Assembly (NCBI GenBank): GCA_004151065.3
Contig: NWUY0300093510.1
Span: 1 to 10,051 of the forward strand
Reading direction: 5' to 3'
Length of the DNA stretch: 10,051 nt
DNA from: Larix sibirica
Taxonomy: Eukaryota; Streptophyta; Pinopsida; Pinales; Pinaceae
Part shown: positions 1 to 8,336 of the stretch, in pieces
Layout: the number at the start of each line of letters is the position of its first letter
Position numbering within the stretch: position 1 is the first letter of the stretch
Program-made: the position numbers and the translations under genes
The notes under the pieces: generated by a model
Databases searched by the model: none
Told to the model about the DNA's origin: nothing
What the model saw: only the letters and a program-made list of their open reading frames with translations

Positions 1-1420
1 GCAATTTGAACAATGAAAATCACAATTTCAGCAATAAATTGTGTCTCCGGATTCTGGCCAAACTCCCCAGAGAAGGTGCAAATCATCTAGACTTTAGCTC
101 GCTCCATTCCAGATGCATTACAATTGGCCTGATTACATTAGAAGCACCAGAAGTGTTCCATTTTCAAGGGCAAAGCATTAATCATGTAAATTGGAATTTT
201 ATCTCAGGTAGTTTTGTTTTCCAATTCATTTTGTCAAGGGCATGTCTACTTGAATGTTTATTGTGGCGAAGGCCCATTAGAATCCCGTGTCTACCATATG
301 ATGTGAACTCTGCCATTATGGTGAACTGATTGCTGTTCGGCTCTTGGGCTGCAACTTGGTGACGGCTTACAATCTAGTGTGGTAAATTCTTCAAGATTGA
401 ATTTTTCAATGTTCACATGGGCTTTGGATGTACTTTTGCTCGAGTATGAGAGTAATTTAGGAATGAAAGATACAGGTATTAGTTACTTTTGCAGATTAGA
501 GGTATACGGGTGCATTAAATTTTTGGATTGAGGCTTATAGTCATGCTTTTGGATTATGCTATTTTCATATATTTTTAGCAGGAAATAAAAAGAAACCTTT
601 CTGAGTTTAGGGGGTGTTTGTAGCCATCCAAATCAAATCAGCAGGATAGATGGATTGTATTACCGTCCCCATATTCTTGCAATTCTGCCTTGTAGTTTGT
701 TGCCTATTCTGAAGTTGCATGCTTACATGAATGTTGTTTGTGTGGTGGTTTATTTCTTTTGCCTATTCTTCATTTAACATGCTAGAGATTATGACCATGA
801 TATATTGTATCATCACTGTGGGTTAAACACAAACCTCCCTAATCTGTACTCGTGTCCCTCGCTATCCTGTCGTATAAACTATAGTTGATATACCGCATAT
901 TACATTCATAGGATTATCTACTTGCCAAAGCAATGCTGTTGTGTTTTTAACTGACTATTTTCAGTAACAATGGGTCTCCCTTCTGGAGTGTCTGATTGAA
1001 CTAATTCAAATATCTTGGTATTTCAGAAGTGTTTGCATGTAGCATAGGACAGAATGGAATCAATATAAGGACCATGATAAATACCCTGTATTCTCAGTGT
1101 TTTTACCGTGACTTGTTTAACAGTGCATTTAATATGCAATGCTTTTGCCACTTTGGAGTAAAGTTTTGATAATCTCCAAATTACTCTTAGATTTTCCCTT
1201 GTCAAATACTGAAATTGTTGTGCGATGTGGTGGTGCTGAGGTTTAGCCTCGAGGACCATCATTGGTTGTCATGGATGCTCCTTTCTACATGTGGATGTTA
1301 TGCAGGTTGTGTCATGGGTGTGTTTGAGGTTGAATATGGATTGCATACTCGTCAAAAGTAATTATCTTTTTATTAATATTTCTTATTTTCTATTCCTTTA
1401 ATATAATTAAAGTAAAATAA
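1..1420. other. Non-coding stretch, no gene assigned
   Basis: No recognisable protein or RNA gene. The first 380 bases are less AT-rich than the rest. They hold a 107-codon open frame on the plus strand (6-329) whose product (beginning MNNENHNFSN, ending NSAIMVN) matches no family I know. Several intron-like pieces occur: pyrimidine-rich stretches ending in CAG near 494 and 1305, and ATTTCAG near 1026. This texture would fit the end or a long intron of a plant gene extending off the left edge, but no reading frame continues across any of the possible splice sites. Bases 1362-1420 are very AT-rich and lead directly into the SINE at 1424. Confidence 0.4.
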
Positions 1421-1423
1421 TTG

Positions 1424-1650
1424 TTAAATGGGTTCAATCCAAGTGGTTGTGGGATGGAGTGTTATCCTCCCCACCCAAGTTCTCTCTCTTAAATGACATG
1501 TTGAACCCATAATGAATATATTGTTGTAATGACTTTGAGTTTTGTTGTTGACCTAGTATTGTCGTGATTTACCTTGGATATCATCTTTAGAATAAGGGGA
1601 AGTGATCCTCACATTTGAACCTAACATTGATAAGATACAAAGATGCAATT
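1424..1650 (+). mobile_element. tRNA-related SINE, older diverged copy
   Basis: A non-autonomous short interspersed element, transcribed by RNA polymerase III and mobilised by a partner LINE. It is identified by similarity to the better-bounded copy at 8083-8318 in the opposite orientation. Bases 1439-1481 match that copy (8261-8303, reverse strand) at 42 of 43 positions. Similarity continues at a lower level through ACATGTTGA-CCATAATGA, the TTGTTGACCTAG stretch, TTTACCTTGG and AAGGGGAAGTG to about 1650. The head resembles a tRNA: CCAAGTGG is the end of an A box (TRGCNNAGTGG type) and AAGTTCTCTC sits where the B box should be, but the B box is degenerate. There is no clear poly(A) tail. AATAATTG (1416-1423) and GTTAATTG (1654-1661) may be remains of a target duplication, which is weak. 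The lost ends and tail suggest an older insertion than the 8083 copy. Confidence 0.72.
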
Positions 1651-1784
1651 TTCGTTAATTGCTATTGTGTTTACTTGGCATGAAAATTTGTATTTATAAT
1701 GATGAACATGGAGTGACTGCAAACTGTAATAAATTGAAAGCATAACAATATCCGTGGTTTCATAAATTGTCATGCACATGCTTT

Positions 1785-2036
1785 GTTGGTTTGTCTAGGA
1801 TATGAATGGTTTCAAAGTGGTTCAAGTCAAAATTGTGGTATGTCTATCTAATTTGTTGGTTGCACAGTGGTCTTAAGTCCAAAAGGTCTTGGGTTGGTTT
1901 CTCTTAAAATGTTGGTTTGTCTAGGATATGAATGGTTTCAAAGTGGTTCAAGTCAAAATTGTGGTATGTCTATCTAATTTGTTGGTTGCACAGTTTTCTT
2001 AAGTCCAAAATGTCTTGGATTGGTTTCTTTTAAAAT
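1785..2036. repeat. Two tandem copies of a 126-bp unit
   Basis: Unit 1 is 1785-1910 and unit 2 is 1911-2036, head to tail. The first 79 or so bases are identical, and I count five substitutions in the rest of the 126 (about 96% identity), so the duplication is fairly recent. Each unit contains a tRNA-promoter-like pair. The first part is TTGCACAGTGG (1860-1870), 10 of 11 to the A-box form TGGCNNAGTGG. The second, 32 bases after the A-box start, is GGTTGGTTTCT (1892-1902), 7 of 11 to the B-box form GGTTCGAATCC. This suggests that a fragment of a second SINE family was caught in the duplication (inference). There is no open reading frame through the unit and no third copy in the window. Confidence 0.93.
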
Positions 2037-2040
2037 GTTT

Positions 2041-3700
2041 AAAGTTAAAATATTTGGGTGATGATGGAAGGAAATGCATCAAAAGGGAAGTGACAAATTT
2101 TACATCAAATGTGCAAATCAGAGATAAATTTATGTTGGTGTGGGTATAGTGTCTTTACCATGACTCTGTTGTTGGTTATGTTAAAATTTGGTTACATAGC
2201 CTTGTCATGTAGACCAAAACAATGCAAGGCAGTAAATATGGGTGGACAATCTAGCAATTTGATTTTGGAAAGTAGAAATTGATTAGTCACGACGAATCAC
2301 CTTCACTTATTTGCCTTCTCTAATTTTATACAATTATGTAATTTTGAGCACATATCATAAACTAGTTTTTGTGTTCCCTTGGCTAGGTTTAATATTCTTA
2401 GCCCTAGGATTGTCGAGGAATCGATGGGTTGATAAGTGATTTATTTTATGTTGTATCAAGCTTCATGCTATTGATATGTTGTGTAATTGTATTTTATTAA
2501 TGAGAAATTGGGGTCAAGTTTACTACCATTGAGTCAATATGAGCTTCAATATGGATTCAATTAAATTTGAGTTAGCTTAATTATGCATCATAAATTAGTG
2601 ATTGCGTATGTAAGTTTAGCTCCCCATAGTTTTTATTGTGGCTTTGCTAATTTTCCAAATGCACCCCTCTTTACATTAGGTAAGCTTTACAAGAGAAGCC
2701 CCTATAAAATTGAGAACTAGTTGATTGCTTTGAAAGCTCATTGTGACAAATGTGTGAATGTTACGGTGTCCAATCATGGAAAAGGGTTTGTAATTACATC
2801 TACTTTCAATATAACTAATATTGAGAGAAACTAAGAGGTTAAAACTATTTCATAGAGGTCTTATATGAGGACCATTTGAGAACTTAAAGAGAGTGTATCT
2901 AATGTAAGAGTATGATACATTAAAGATTTTTGTTCACGCATTAAGATGTCTATTAACAAAAATAATTAAAATTGAGCAATACTCAACTACATAATAAGGC
3001 TTAATCTTGTTTTAACACAACCTTAACATGAGCAAATGACAAAATTACAACAAAAATACTATAGCATTGTCAAATTGCACAATGGGTTGTTTAGTTGATT
3101 AAGGACTCATTGCATAGTTGGGTTCATTTGTTTGATGGCTTCAACCACATTTATCTAGTCGTATCATAACATGGATTATCATTAAAATCAAAACATCCTT
3201 GTCCAAGATGTCTTTGCATAACTATGTAAGTTTCAATGATTCAATGGTGAGAACAACTTTTTATTTTTATAAAGAATGATTTATATAAAAAATCTATGAT
3301 AGAAATGCATTATTGACAACTAAAACTAGAAGAGTTTGATGGCAAAGATATTATGGCTCGAGTCCACATGAAGACAAAGTGTTGTAATATGGCATATACA
3401 ATAGCATACTTGAAGCTCCATCACACTGCCTGCATCCCTTCTCATACATATTCAAGATATGTTAATGACACATTAACAATCTTGCAAGCATCGTTAATAT
3501 AAATAATTGACATTGTTGGATATGATGTCAATTTACTATGTTGGGGCTTCATTAGTGGTGTTGGCTAATTGAGTTGCATGTTGTTCCTCCATGTTGTAGA
3601 TTATAATGATCAATTTGTTTTTCAGGATGTGCTCCTCTTTTTAATTGGAATCTATCAGTGCATATTCTAACTCATTTTGGTGTTCCACTCATTGATTGTG
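2041..3700. other. AT-rich stretch without recognisable features
   Basis: I see no coding similarity on either strand, no tRNA or other RNA gene, no internal repeat of note and no element ends. Stop codons are frequent in all frames. It probably consists of retroelement sequence decayed beyond recognition by eye, but that is only inferred from the surroundings. Confidence 0.5.
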
Positions 3701-3725
3701 TTCTGTCAATCTCACTTCTTCACCT

Positions 3726-4049
3726 TGTGAGCATCACTTGATGAGTGCTAAGTGGACTATTCTTGGTCATTAGGTAATGATGCTCATGGGAGATGCATGA
3801 TAGATGAATGCCTTTGATTACCTATTTTAATTCTTAGAAAATGGCATTTCATAATGTTGGACTATGAAAGTCACTACATGCTTAAATAAAAAGAAGGTAG
3901 CTCTGAATAAATAGTTCATAATACACAAACTCCATCCCTGCAAACATCACTTAATGCATGCACTAAGTATACTATTCAAAGTCATGAGAGATTAGTCATT
4001 AGAGAATGATGCTCATGGGAAATGGGTCATATATGAATGACTTGAATAC
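3726..4049. repeat. Diverged direct repeat pair
   Basis: Copy A (3726-3816) and copy B (3939-4049) share, in the same order and orientation, CATCACTT-ATG, CTAAGT, ACTATTC, GTCATTAG, AATGATGCTCATGGGA and ATGAATG. Spacing differs by small indels, mainly a 14-20 base insertion in B before its GTCATTAG. Copy A also carries a perfect 9-bp inverted repeat, TGAGCATCA (3728-3736) against TGATGCTCA (3778-3786), which could fold as a stem with a 41-base loop. In B the left arm has decayed to 7 of 9. The stem suggests a small non-autonomous element or satellite-like unit, but I cannot assign a family. Confidence 0.72.
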
Positions 4050-4138
4050 ACAATGCTTATTCACATAGTTCATTTAGATTGAACCAACAACATAGTCAAG
4101 CCTATTACAAAAATGCGGAGCAACACGTCCCCTCCTAG

Positions 4139-4423
4139 TTAATTCATTAATAAAGTAAATGTCTTAGGATGAACAAACATTCCACCCAAACTTAGAATGC
4201 TTGGCATCCCTAATCCCACTAACATATCAAATGTCATGTGAATTTGTTTTTCACCTTTAATGTTATTACCTCCTCCTTCACATATTTGAGGAGGCCAACA
4301 ATAATAAAGAGAGATGTGTCCTATAACAAAGGATTTGGGATGTCCTCCCATGCCCTCATGCATAATTGTCATCTTTGCTCCCCATGGTAGTGGAAATTTG
4401 TAATCTGATAGACAAAAAAGCAT
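4139..4423 (-). CDS. Unrecognised 94-codon open reading frame
   Basis: An uninterrupted minus-strand frame from an ATG at 4423 to a TAA at 4139, with an in-frame stop only a few codons upstream of the ATG. The product starts MLFCLSDYKF. It has a glycine- and proline-rich middle (MGGHPKSF, WPPQICEGGGNN) and ends VHPKTFTLLMN. There is no signal peptide, clear membrane helix or motif I can place. The sequence TTTTTTGTCTATCAG just inside the frame looks like a splice acceptor, so the start could instead be an exon boundary. In AT-rich DNA a frame this long can arise by chance, so it may not be a gene. It could be a fragment of a decayed transposon protein. Confidence 0.15.
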   Translation of the reverse strand: MLFCLSDYKFPLPWGAKMTIMHEGMGGHPKSFVIGHISLYYCWPPQICEGGGNNIKGEKQIHMTFDMLVGLGMPSILSLGGMFVHPKTFTLLMN

Positions 4424-4573
4424 TGGAACACAAAATCAACTAATTATTAACTTAATATAATAATGTAATGCGAGTTATCTCTAAATATATAAATGATGAA
4501 TTAAAAAAAAAGGCCTTAGATCTAAATGTTTTGTTATTATATTGTCACAATAACTATGGGCTAACCTTTCTTA

Positions 4574-5140
4574 GAGTTACACTTAGGTGTATTATAGAAT
4601 TTCAATTTTCTAATGGTAAACCCTTTGCATTGCAAATGTTAAAATTAATTTTATATCTTTGGGAGTCTTGAACGATTATGAATATTTGGCAGAAATATTA
4701 ATTTAGGGAAATAATAAGACCCAACATTAACGAATGAGCCTCGCTATCAAATAAAATGGAATGAATAAGAATAGTGATGATGAAGTGGAGGATACGTTGG
4801 TTGAAGAGATGCAAGGATTATCTAAGGAGGAAAGGGGGGGTTGAAGGTCGGTCAGTTTTAGCTATCGCGACTACAATTTCAGTTATCGTGCTTCCTTCAC
4901 CTATTCCTCAAGTAGTGTGGTGTGTGCTCTTTGATGGTAAAAGAGAACAAAATAAAAAAAAATAGAATGCAAATAAAAAGGGGAAACTTTTGGGGATTTT
5001 TTTTTTAAAATAAATTGAAGTGAGTTACATTTAGGTGTATTATAGAATTTTAATTTGTTAATAGTAAATCCTTTATACAAGTTGATGGTAAAAGATAATA
5101 AAATAAAAAATAGAATGTAAATAAAAAAGGTAAACCTTTG
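4574..5140. repeat. Two-part repeat module present twice
   Basis: Segment R1 occurs at 4574-4628 and 5022-5074 (shared GAGTTACA, TTAGGTGTATTATAGAATTT, TAAA-CCTTT). Segment R2 occurs at 4931-4990 and 5082-5140 (shared TTGATGGTAAAAGA, AAAATAAAAAA, TAGAATG, AAATAAAAA, GG-AAAC-TTT). In the right-hand copy R1 and R2 are almost adjacent (7 bases apart). In the left-hand copy they are about 300 bases apart. The simplest reading is a duplicated R1-R2 module whose left copy took up about 300 bases (4629-4930), or whose right copy lost them. A polyT run at 4997-5006 lies between the two modules. Confidence 0.75.
4629..4930. other. About 300 bp separating the two halves of a repeat
   Basis: This segment is present in the left copy of the R1-R2 module and absent from the right. 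It includes a 63-codon plus-strand frame (4774-4965) that begins MMMKWRIRWLKRC and contains VWCVLFDGK near its end. That last motif faintly resembles the first strand of a retroelement RNase H (W-LYFDG), but no second motif supports it. The segment is slightly richer in GC than its flanks. No target duplication or inverted ends are visible at its borders. Confidence 0.3.
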
Positions 5141-5149
5141 ACAAAAATT

Positions 5150-6010
5150 TATTAACCTTTCTCATGAGGCTCCATGACACTAATATAACATACATATACC
5201 TTATTTGTAGGGTTTGGGGTATAGTTTGAATTGCAACATTGAAATGAATATCTTAAACATCAATTCTTAACTGATTGTTTGTAAATTCCATCTCGAAATC
5301 AACGAAGAGGAAGAATACCAAAGAATTTGAAATCATTCTAGGTAATTAGAGGATATTGTATTCCCCTCCTTATCCATTGACATCTCGATACAATGTAAGA
5401 AGATATTTCAATCAATTTAGAATGATATATCCTCATATATAGCTTCAAATTTTTCTCCACATACAATTGGTGAGAAATAGATTCGTATATGATAGAAGGC
5501 CTCAACATGTATAGCACTCATTTGTTAATTATAAACCAATTTAGACACTCCAAGTTAGTAAATAAGATTATTTAAAGTTCACTGCAATGTATTCATCCAC
5601 CATCGAAGTTCGAACTACAACTCAGTTTGAGTTTTCTAAGTTTTCAACATAAGTTCATATAGTGATTTGCATATTTGAATTATATATACTCTGAAAATGC
5701 TTTCTTCTATATTTAGTCACTCAATTATTGTAGTCCATAAATAGATTTTCAATACAAAATTTACAAATCATAGTGAAGAAGATGAAGATACTCATCTATA
5801 ACAAAATAAGTACACATGGAAACTAATTGCATATGAGTGATTCATCTTCCAACTATAGGCATTAGTTGAAGATACCACCCCCAAGCCAACCTATGAAAGA
5901 ATAAGGGCATTTAACAACATTTCTATGTCTCAACCTCAACTGTCATAACACTACATATATCAACCACACCCATACATCTATTATGTATCTTCCAATATCT
6001 ATGCCAATGC
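5150..6010. other. AT-rich stretch without recognisable features
   Basis: No coding similarity, RNA gene, element end or repeat was recognised on either strand. The part after 5870 becomes richer in C and T on the plus strand, which leads into the exon-like segment at 6081. Confidence 0.5.
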
Positions 6011-6080
6011 TTGATCTTCCATTTTCCCACCTTCTACTCATCCTCTCTCAATCTCACGTTCGACAATTTGTTTTGCTTCT

Positions 6081-6219
6081 ATGGGTCAAACAAATCCTTC
6101 AATTACAAATTTGATTAAGCCTGAAGGTTATAGGGCACAATGTCGGGGTTGGAAGGCTATTGAACAATGGTGCAATCTTCATAGCTTTCCATCCAAGGAA
6201 AACCATCGACAAGAATGGT
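6081..6219 (+). CDS. Exon-like open segment ending in a splice donor
   Basis: An ATG at 6081 opens a frame (MGQTNPSITN..., later QCRGWKAIEQWCNLHSF and SKENHRQEW) that reaches AATG|GTAAGT at 6216-6225, a near-perfect plant 5' splice site. Read through the donor, the frame stops one codon later, so the donor sits exactly where the frame would need it. The frame is also open upstream to a TGA at 6012. The 60 bases before the ATG are pyrimidine-rich, like a plant 5' leader. I do not recognise the protein. No convincing acceptor or second exon follows, although a 40-codon frame at 6401-6523 (MMEETIFNWVEDKAERLF...) is a candidate. It is probably a gene or transposon remnant, or chance. Confidence 0.2.
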
Positions 6220-6695
6220 AAGTTTGGATATCTTGTAGTGAACACAAATAGACTATAGGATACTCTATGGAAACTTTGTAATCTGGAAATTAGCTAGTGT
6301 AAAGCAACGCATATGTACATAATTCCAACATAAGTATAATAGAGGGGAAAATGATTATAAGATAAGGAAAACATAAGCATAATTGATAAAACTTGTTAAA
6401 ATGATGGAAGAGACTATCTTTAATTGGGTAGAGGACAAAGCCGAGAGACTATTCAAGTTAAGAAAATTACAATGGTTAAAGAAACCATGTCTTGATAGTA
6501 AAAAATGTACCATACACACATAATTAGTGGAATATTGTGAGTGCTCAATTAATTCAAAGATAATTGGGAAGCAAGGTCATGGATTCCTTTAACATATGCC
6601 TACCATTTACACTTGACAAGGAGGTATATTCGTAGTGTTTAATTAATTCAACAATCATGGACATACAAGTCATAGATACCTTTATCCTAACTTCT

Positions 6696-7609
6696 TGTTA
6701 GCACACTCAAGTGGGTGATGGCATACGAGCTTCAATCTTATACTCTGCTTCATTTTTTCCATTCCTATTTTCCCCTCTTGATGGTTCATATCCCCATTGT
6801 TCTCTTAATAATGATTACCATGCGCACTATTGTGTTATTTATTTTTTTCCATCTTACAACAAAACAAAACTTTGGCATGTCAGACCATGGGCCTAGCATG
6901 TCAAACTAGAAAAAAGAACTTAGAACATGACATTAAGCCTCAGAGTTTATAACTCTTTAGTTTAACCTTTTCCTTTGTCTCCTTAGTCGGAATCTATTTA
7001 AAAGATTTACATCATTTCAATTTTTGTTATATTACAAACTTAGCCCACATGGATAAAATACCTAAAAACTACCAACACCATTATTTATTTGCATTCTTCA
7101 ATCAAATATATAACAAGGATCAAAACTAGTGCAAGAATGTGGATAATGTTTGTTTAGTGGTCTCATTTATAGTTGTACAACCTATCATTATGATAAGGCA
7201 TTTGTAAACAAAATTAATCATAATTAGACTATTGGGCATGTTATTCTTCAATAACTCAATAATTTCTAAATTGATTTTATCCCACACTCGTCATGGGATA
7301 ATGGTTCTTCTGTCCCTCTACCCTATATAAAAGAGGTGAAGGAGGTTCAACTGTATAATGGTCTTTGATATGTGCATATGTGGGGAGTTCACGAATTTTA
7401 AGTTGGAGTGTTTACCTAAAGAAGAGAATGTCTATTTCTATGGATGTTTCCCCACCATGGGATTTTACAACATAAATCTCGTATCCTCTCTCTTCTCTCT
7501 CTTGTTTCTTATATCTTATTGTTTTGATGATTTCCATAGGTGTTTGGACAAGTTAGATATGGTTATATGTTATTGCATATGTTCTTGATCTTACAACTAG
7601 GGAATTACA
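6696..7609. mobile_element. Probable LTR (solo LTR, or 3' LTR of the adjacent gypsy element)
   Basis: Bounded by TG (TGTTAG at 6696) and CA (GAATTACA ending at 7609), 914 bp. TTCT flanks both ends (6692-6695 and 7610-7613), which fits a 4-bp target duplication. Read on the plus strand it has LTR architecture: a strong TATA box at 7324-7333, a C/T-rich tract (TCTCTCTTCTCTCTCTTG) around 7487-7504 and a T-rich end. That supports a plus-strand solo LTR. Read on the minus strand it starts TGTAATTCCC, close to the TGTAATACCC start of many plant Ty3/gypsy LTRs, five bases after a purine tract at the end of gypsy pol. That supports the element's own 3' LTR. The 7609 end is firm under both readings. 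The 6696 end is tentative because many TG dinucleotides were available. Confidence 0.45.
7324..7333 (+). promoter_or_regulatory. TATA box (TATATAAAAG)
   Basis: A strong plant TATA element inside the probable LTR. A start of transcription would be expected near 7355-7365, upstream of the C/T-rich tract. It points along the plus strand, opposite to the neighbouring gypsy pol remnant. It is therefore either the promoter of an independent plus-strand LTR or an antisense promoter in the gypsy LTR. Confidence 0.4.
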
Positions 7610-7611
7610 TT

Positions 7612-8064
7612 CTACTCCCCTTTGATATATCATTAGACTTTATGTAGTGTTTGGATTTGAATAAATATGGATATGCCTCAATCTTGGCATCTTCCAACTC
7701 CCATGTGGTTTCATTTGGTCCATAGTTCCATTACACCTTTAGCTAATTGATGACTCAATTGATATGGAGCAATGTTACTTTAGACTTGTTTAGGATGCAT
7801 AGTGTCTCTACTTGTAACCGTCCCTCTAGTTCCATTTGGATTACATGGTTAGCATTGTGTGCATCATTTTTAATCATATAAACATGAAAACATTATGATC
7901 TCTAATGTTAACATAAATGCAAACATGTATGCAACTAGTCCTTTCATATTGAAGATTTTAAATCACTTGAAATATATGGGTGTTATCTTGGTCGCCAACT
8001 TTGCTTCAAGGAACTCATCTTTGGTTTTGGTTCAAGGAAAACATGACTTGGAAACAATAAATTC
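7612..8064 (-). pseudogene. Ty3/gypsy pol remnant, C-terminal part beyond the SINE
   Basis: This is the end of a retrotransposon polyprotein: the integrase C-terminal region and the chromo-like tail. In order along the minus strand I see EAKLATKITP and GLVAYMFA (family form AKLAPRYCGPF...IGPVAYxLALP), HNVF (HNVFHVSLLKKYV, broken by a one-base loss near 7890), ANHVIQMELEG (DPNHVIDWNVIQVEPEG) around 7821-7850, LCILNKSKVTLL (RILDRK...LRNR), then GPNETTWELEDAKIEAYPYLF (GPEEATWEMEDAMREAYPFLF form) at about 7655-7710. At least four in-frame stops and more than one frameshift make it non-functional. The protein similarity ends just before the purine tract at 7615-7623. The order and spacing match the plant chromovirus group, probably near Tekay/Del (family knowledge, not computed). 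Confidence 0.82.
7615..7623 (-). other. Candidate polypurine tract (AAAGGGGAG)
   Basis: On the minus strand, AAAGGGGAG lies just after the end of the pol similarity and five bases before TGTAATTCCC. In LTR retrotransposons such a tract primes plus-strand DNA synthesis and lies at the edge of the 3' LTR. The position is right for the gypsy element and supports the idea that its 3' LTR starts, or once started, here. Confidence 0.5.
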
Positions 8065-8082
8065 CATGTGCATTTTGTTCTT
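8065..8082. repeat. Target-site duplication of the SINE, left copy
   Basis: The sequence catgtgcattttgttctt is repeated without a mismatch at 8319-8336. The two copies bracket the SINE exactly. The length (18 bp) is typical of LINE-driven insertion. The last two T bases merge into the T run that represents the SINE's poly(A) tail, so the inner border may shift by a base or two. Confidence 0.95.
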
Positions 8083-8318
8083 TTTTTTTTCTATGTAAAT
8101 TATCTCAAGGTAAACCCCCGAGCAACTTCCCCTCATTTCGAGGATGGTACCCAAGGTAAACCATCGATTCTTTGAGGAACAAAGCCAAGTCAACAGCAAG
8201 GCTAAAAGCCATTACGACAATATACTTATTATGAGCTCAACATGTCACTTACATGAATATAACTTGGGTGGGGAGGATAAAACTCCATCCCACAACCACT
8301 TGGGCTAGACCCAATTGA
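8083..8318 (-). mobile_element. tRNA-related SINE with poly(A) tail, inserted in gypsy pol
   Basis: A 236-bp minus-strand insertion bounded by perfect 18-bp target duplications and ending in a T run (8081-8090 on the plus strand, i.e. a poly(A) tail on the element strand). The element begins TCAATTGGGTC. It then has an A box, TAGCCCAAGTGG (8307-8296), which fits the RNA polymerase III consensus TRGCNNAGTGG. The B-box position (CCCAAGTTATATTC, near 8265-8250) is degenerate. The body contains GACATGTTGAGC, GGTTTACCTTGGGTACC and GAGGGGAAGTTGCTC, shared with the copy at 1424. It encodes no protein and would have needed LINE enzymes. The intact duplication and tail make it the younger of the two copies. 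The family name is not known to me. Confidence 0.93.
8296..8307 (-). promoter_or_regulatory. RNA polymerase III A box of the SINE
   Basis: TAGCCCAAGTGG on the minus strand, 11 bases inside the element's 5' end, fits TRGCNNAGTGG-type A boxes of tRNA genes and tRNA-derived SINEs. The matching position in the older copy (about 1435-1446) has decayed to CAATCCAAGTGG. Confidence 0.6.
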
Positions 8319-8336
8319 CATGTGCATTTTGTTCTT
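8319..8336. repeat. Target-site duplication of the SINE, right copy
   Basis: Perfect match to 8065-8082. The gypsy pol similarity stops at its right border and resumes past the left copy, so one copy represents the original pol sequence. Confidence 0.95.

Noticed and set aside
6-329. 107-codon plus-strand open frame at the left edge
   Set aside because: Longest frame in the window but no recognisable motif, no Kozak-like context worth weight, and no continuation by splicing. Kept only as a note in the description of 1-1420.
1023-1262. 79-codon minus-strand open frame
   Set aside because: No family resemblance, basic and low in information. It fits a chance frame.
1306-1361. Possible terminal exon after TTATGCAG (ending GVFEVEYGLHTRQK and a TAA)
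   Set aside because: Only 18 codons with an acceptor-like start. No upstream exon in a matching frame can be shown and the protein is not recognised.
4905-4941. VWCVLFDGK as a possible RNase H strand
   Set aside because: A single short resemblance with none of the later RNase H acidic residues or spacing.
6711-6909. Two overlapping plus-strand frames of 61 and 64 codons
   Set aside because: Inside the probable LTR, no similarity, and overlapping in different frames.
7358-7588. 76-codon plus-strand frame downstream of the TATA box
   Set aside because: Lies within the probable LTR, rich in F/S/L from the T- and C-rich tract. No protein similarity.
7895-8098. 67-codon plus-strand frame
   Set aside because: Antisense shadow of the gypsy pol remnant running into the SINE tail.
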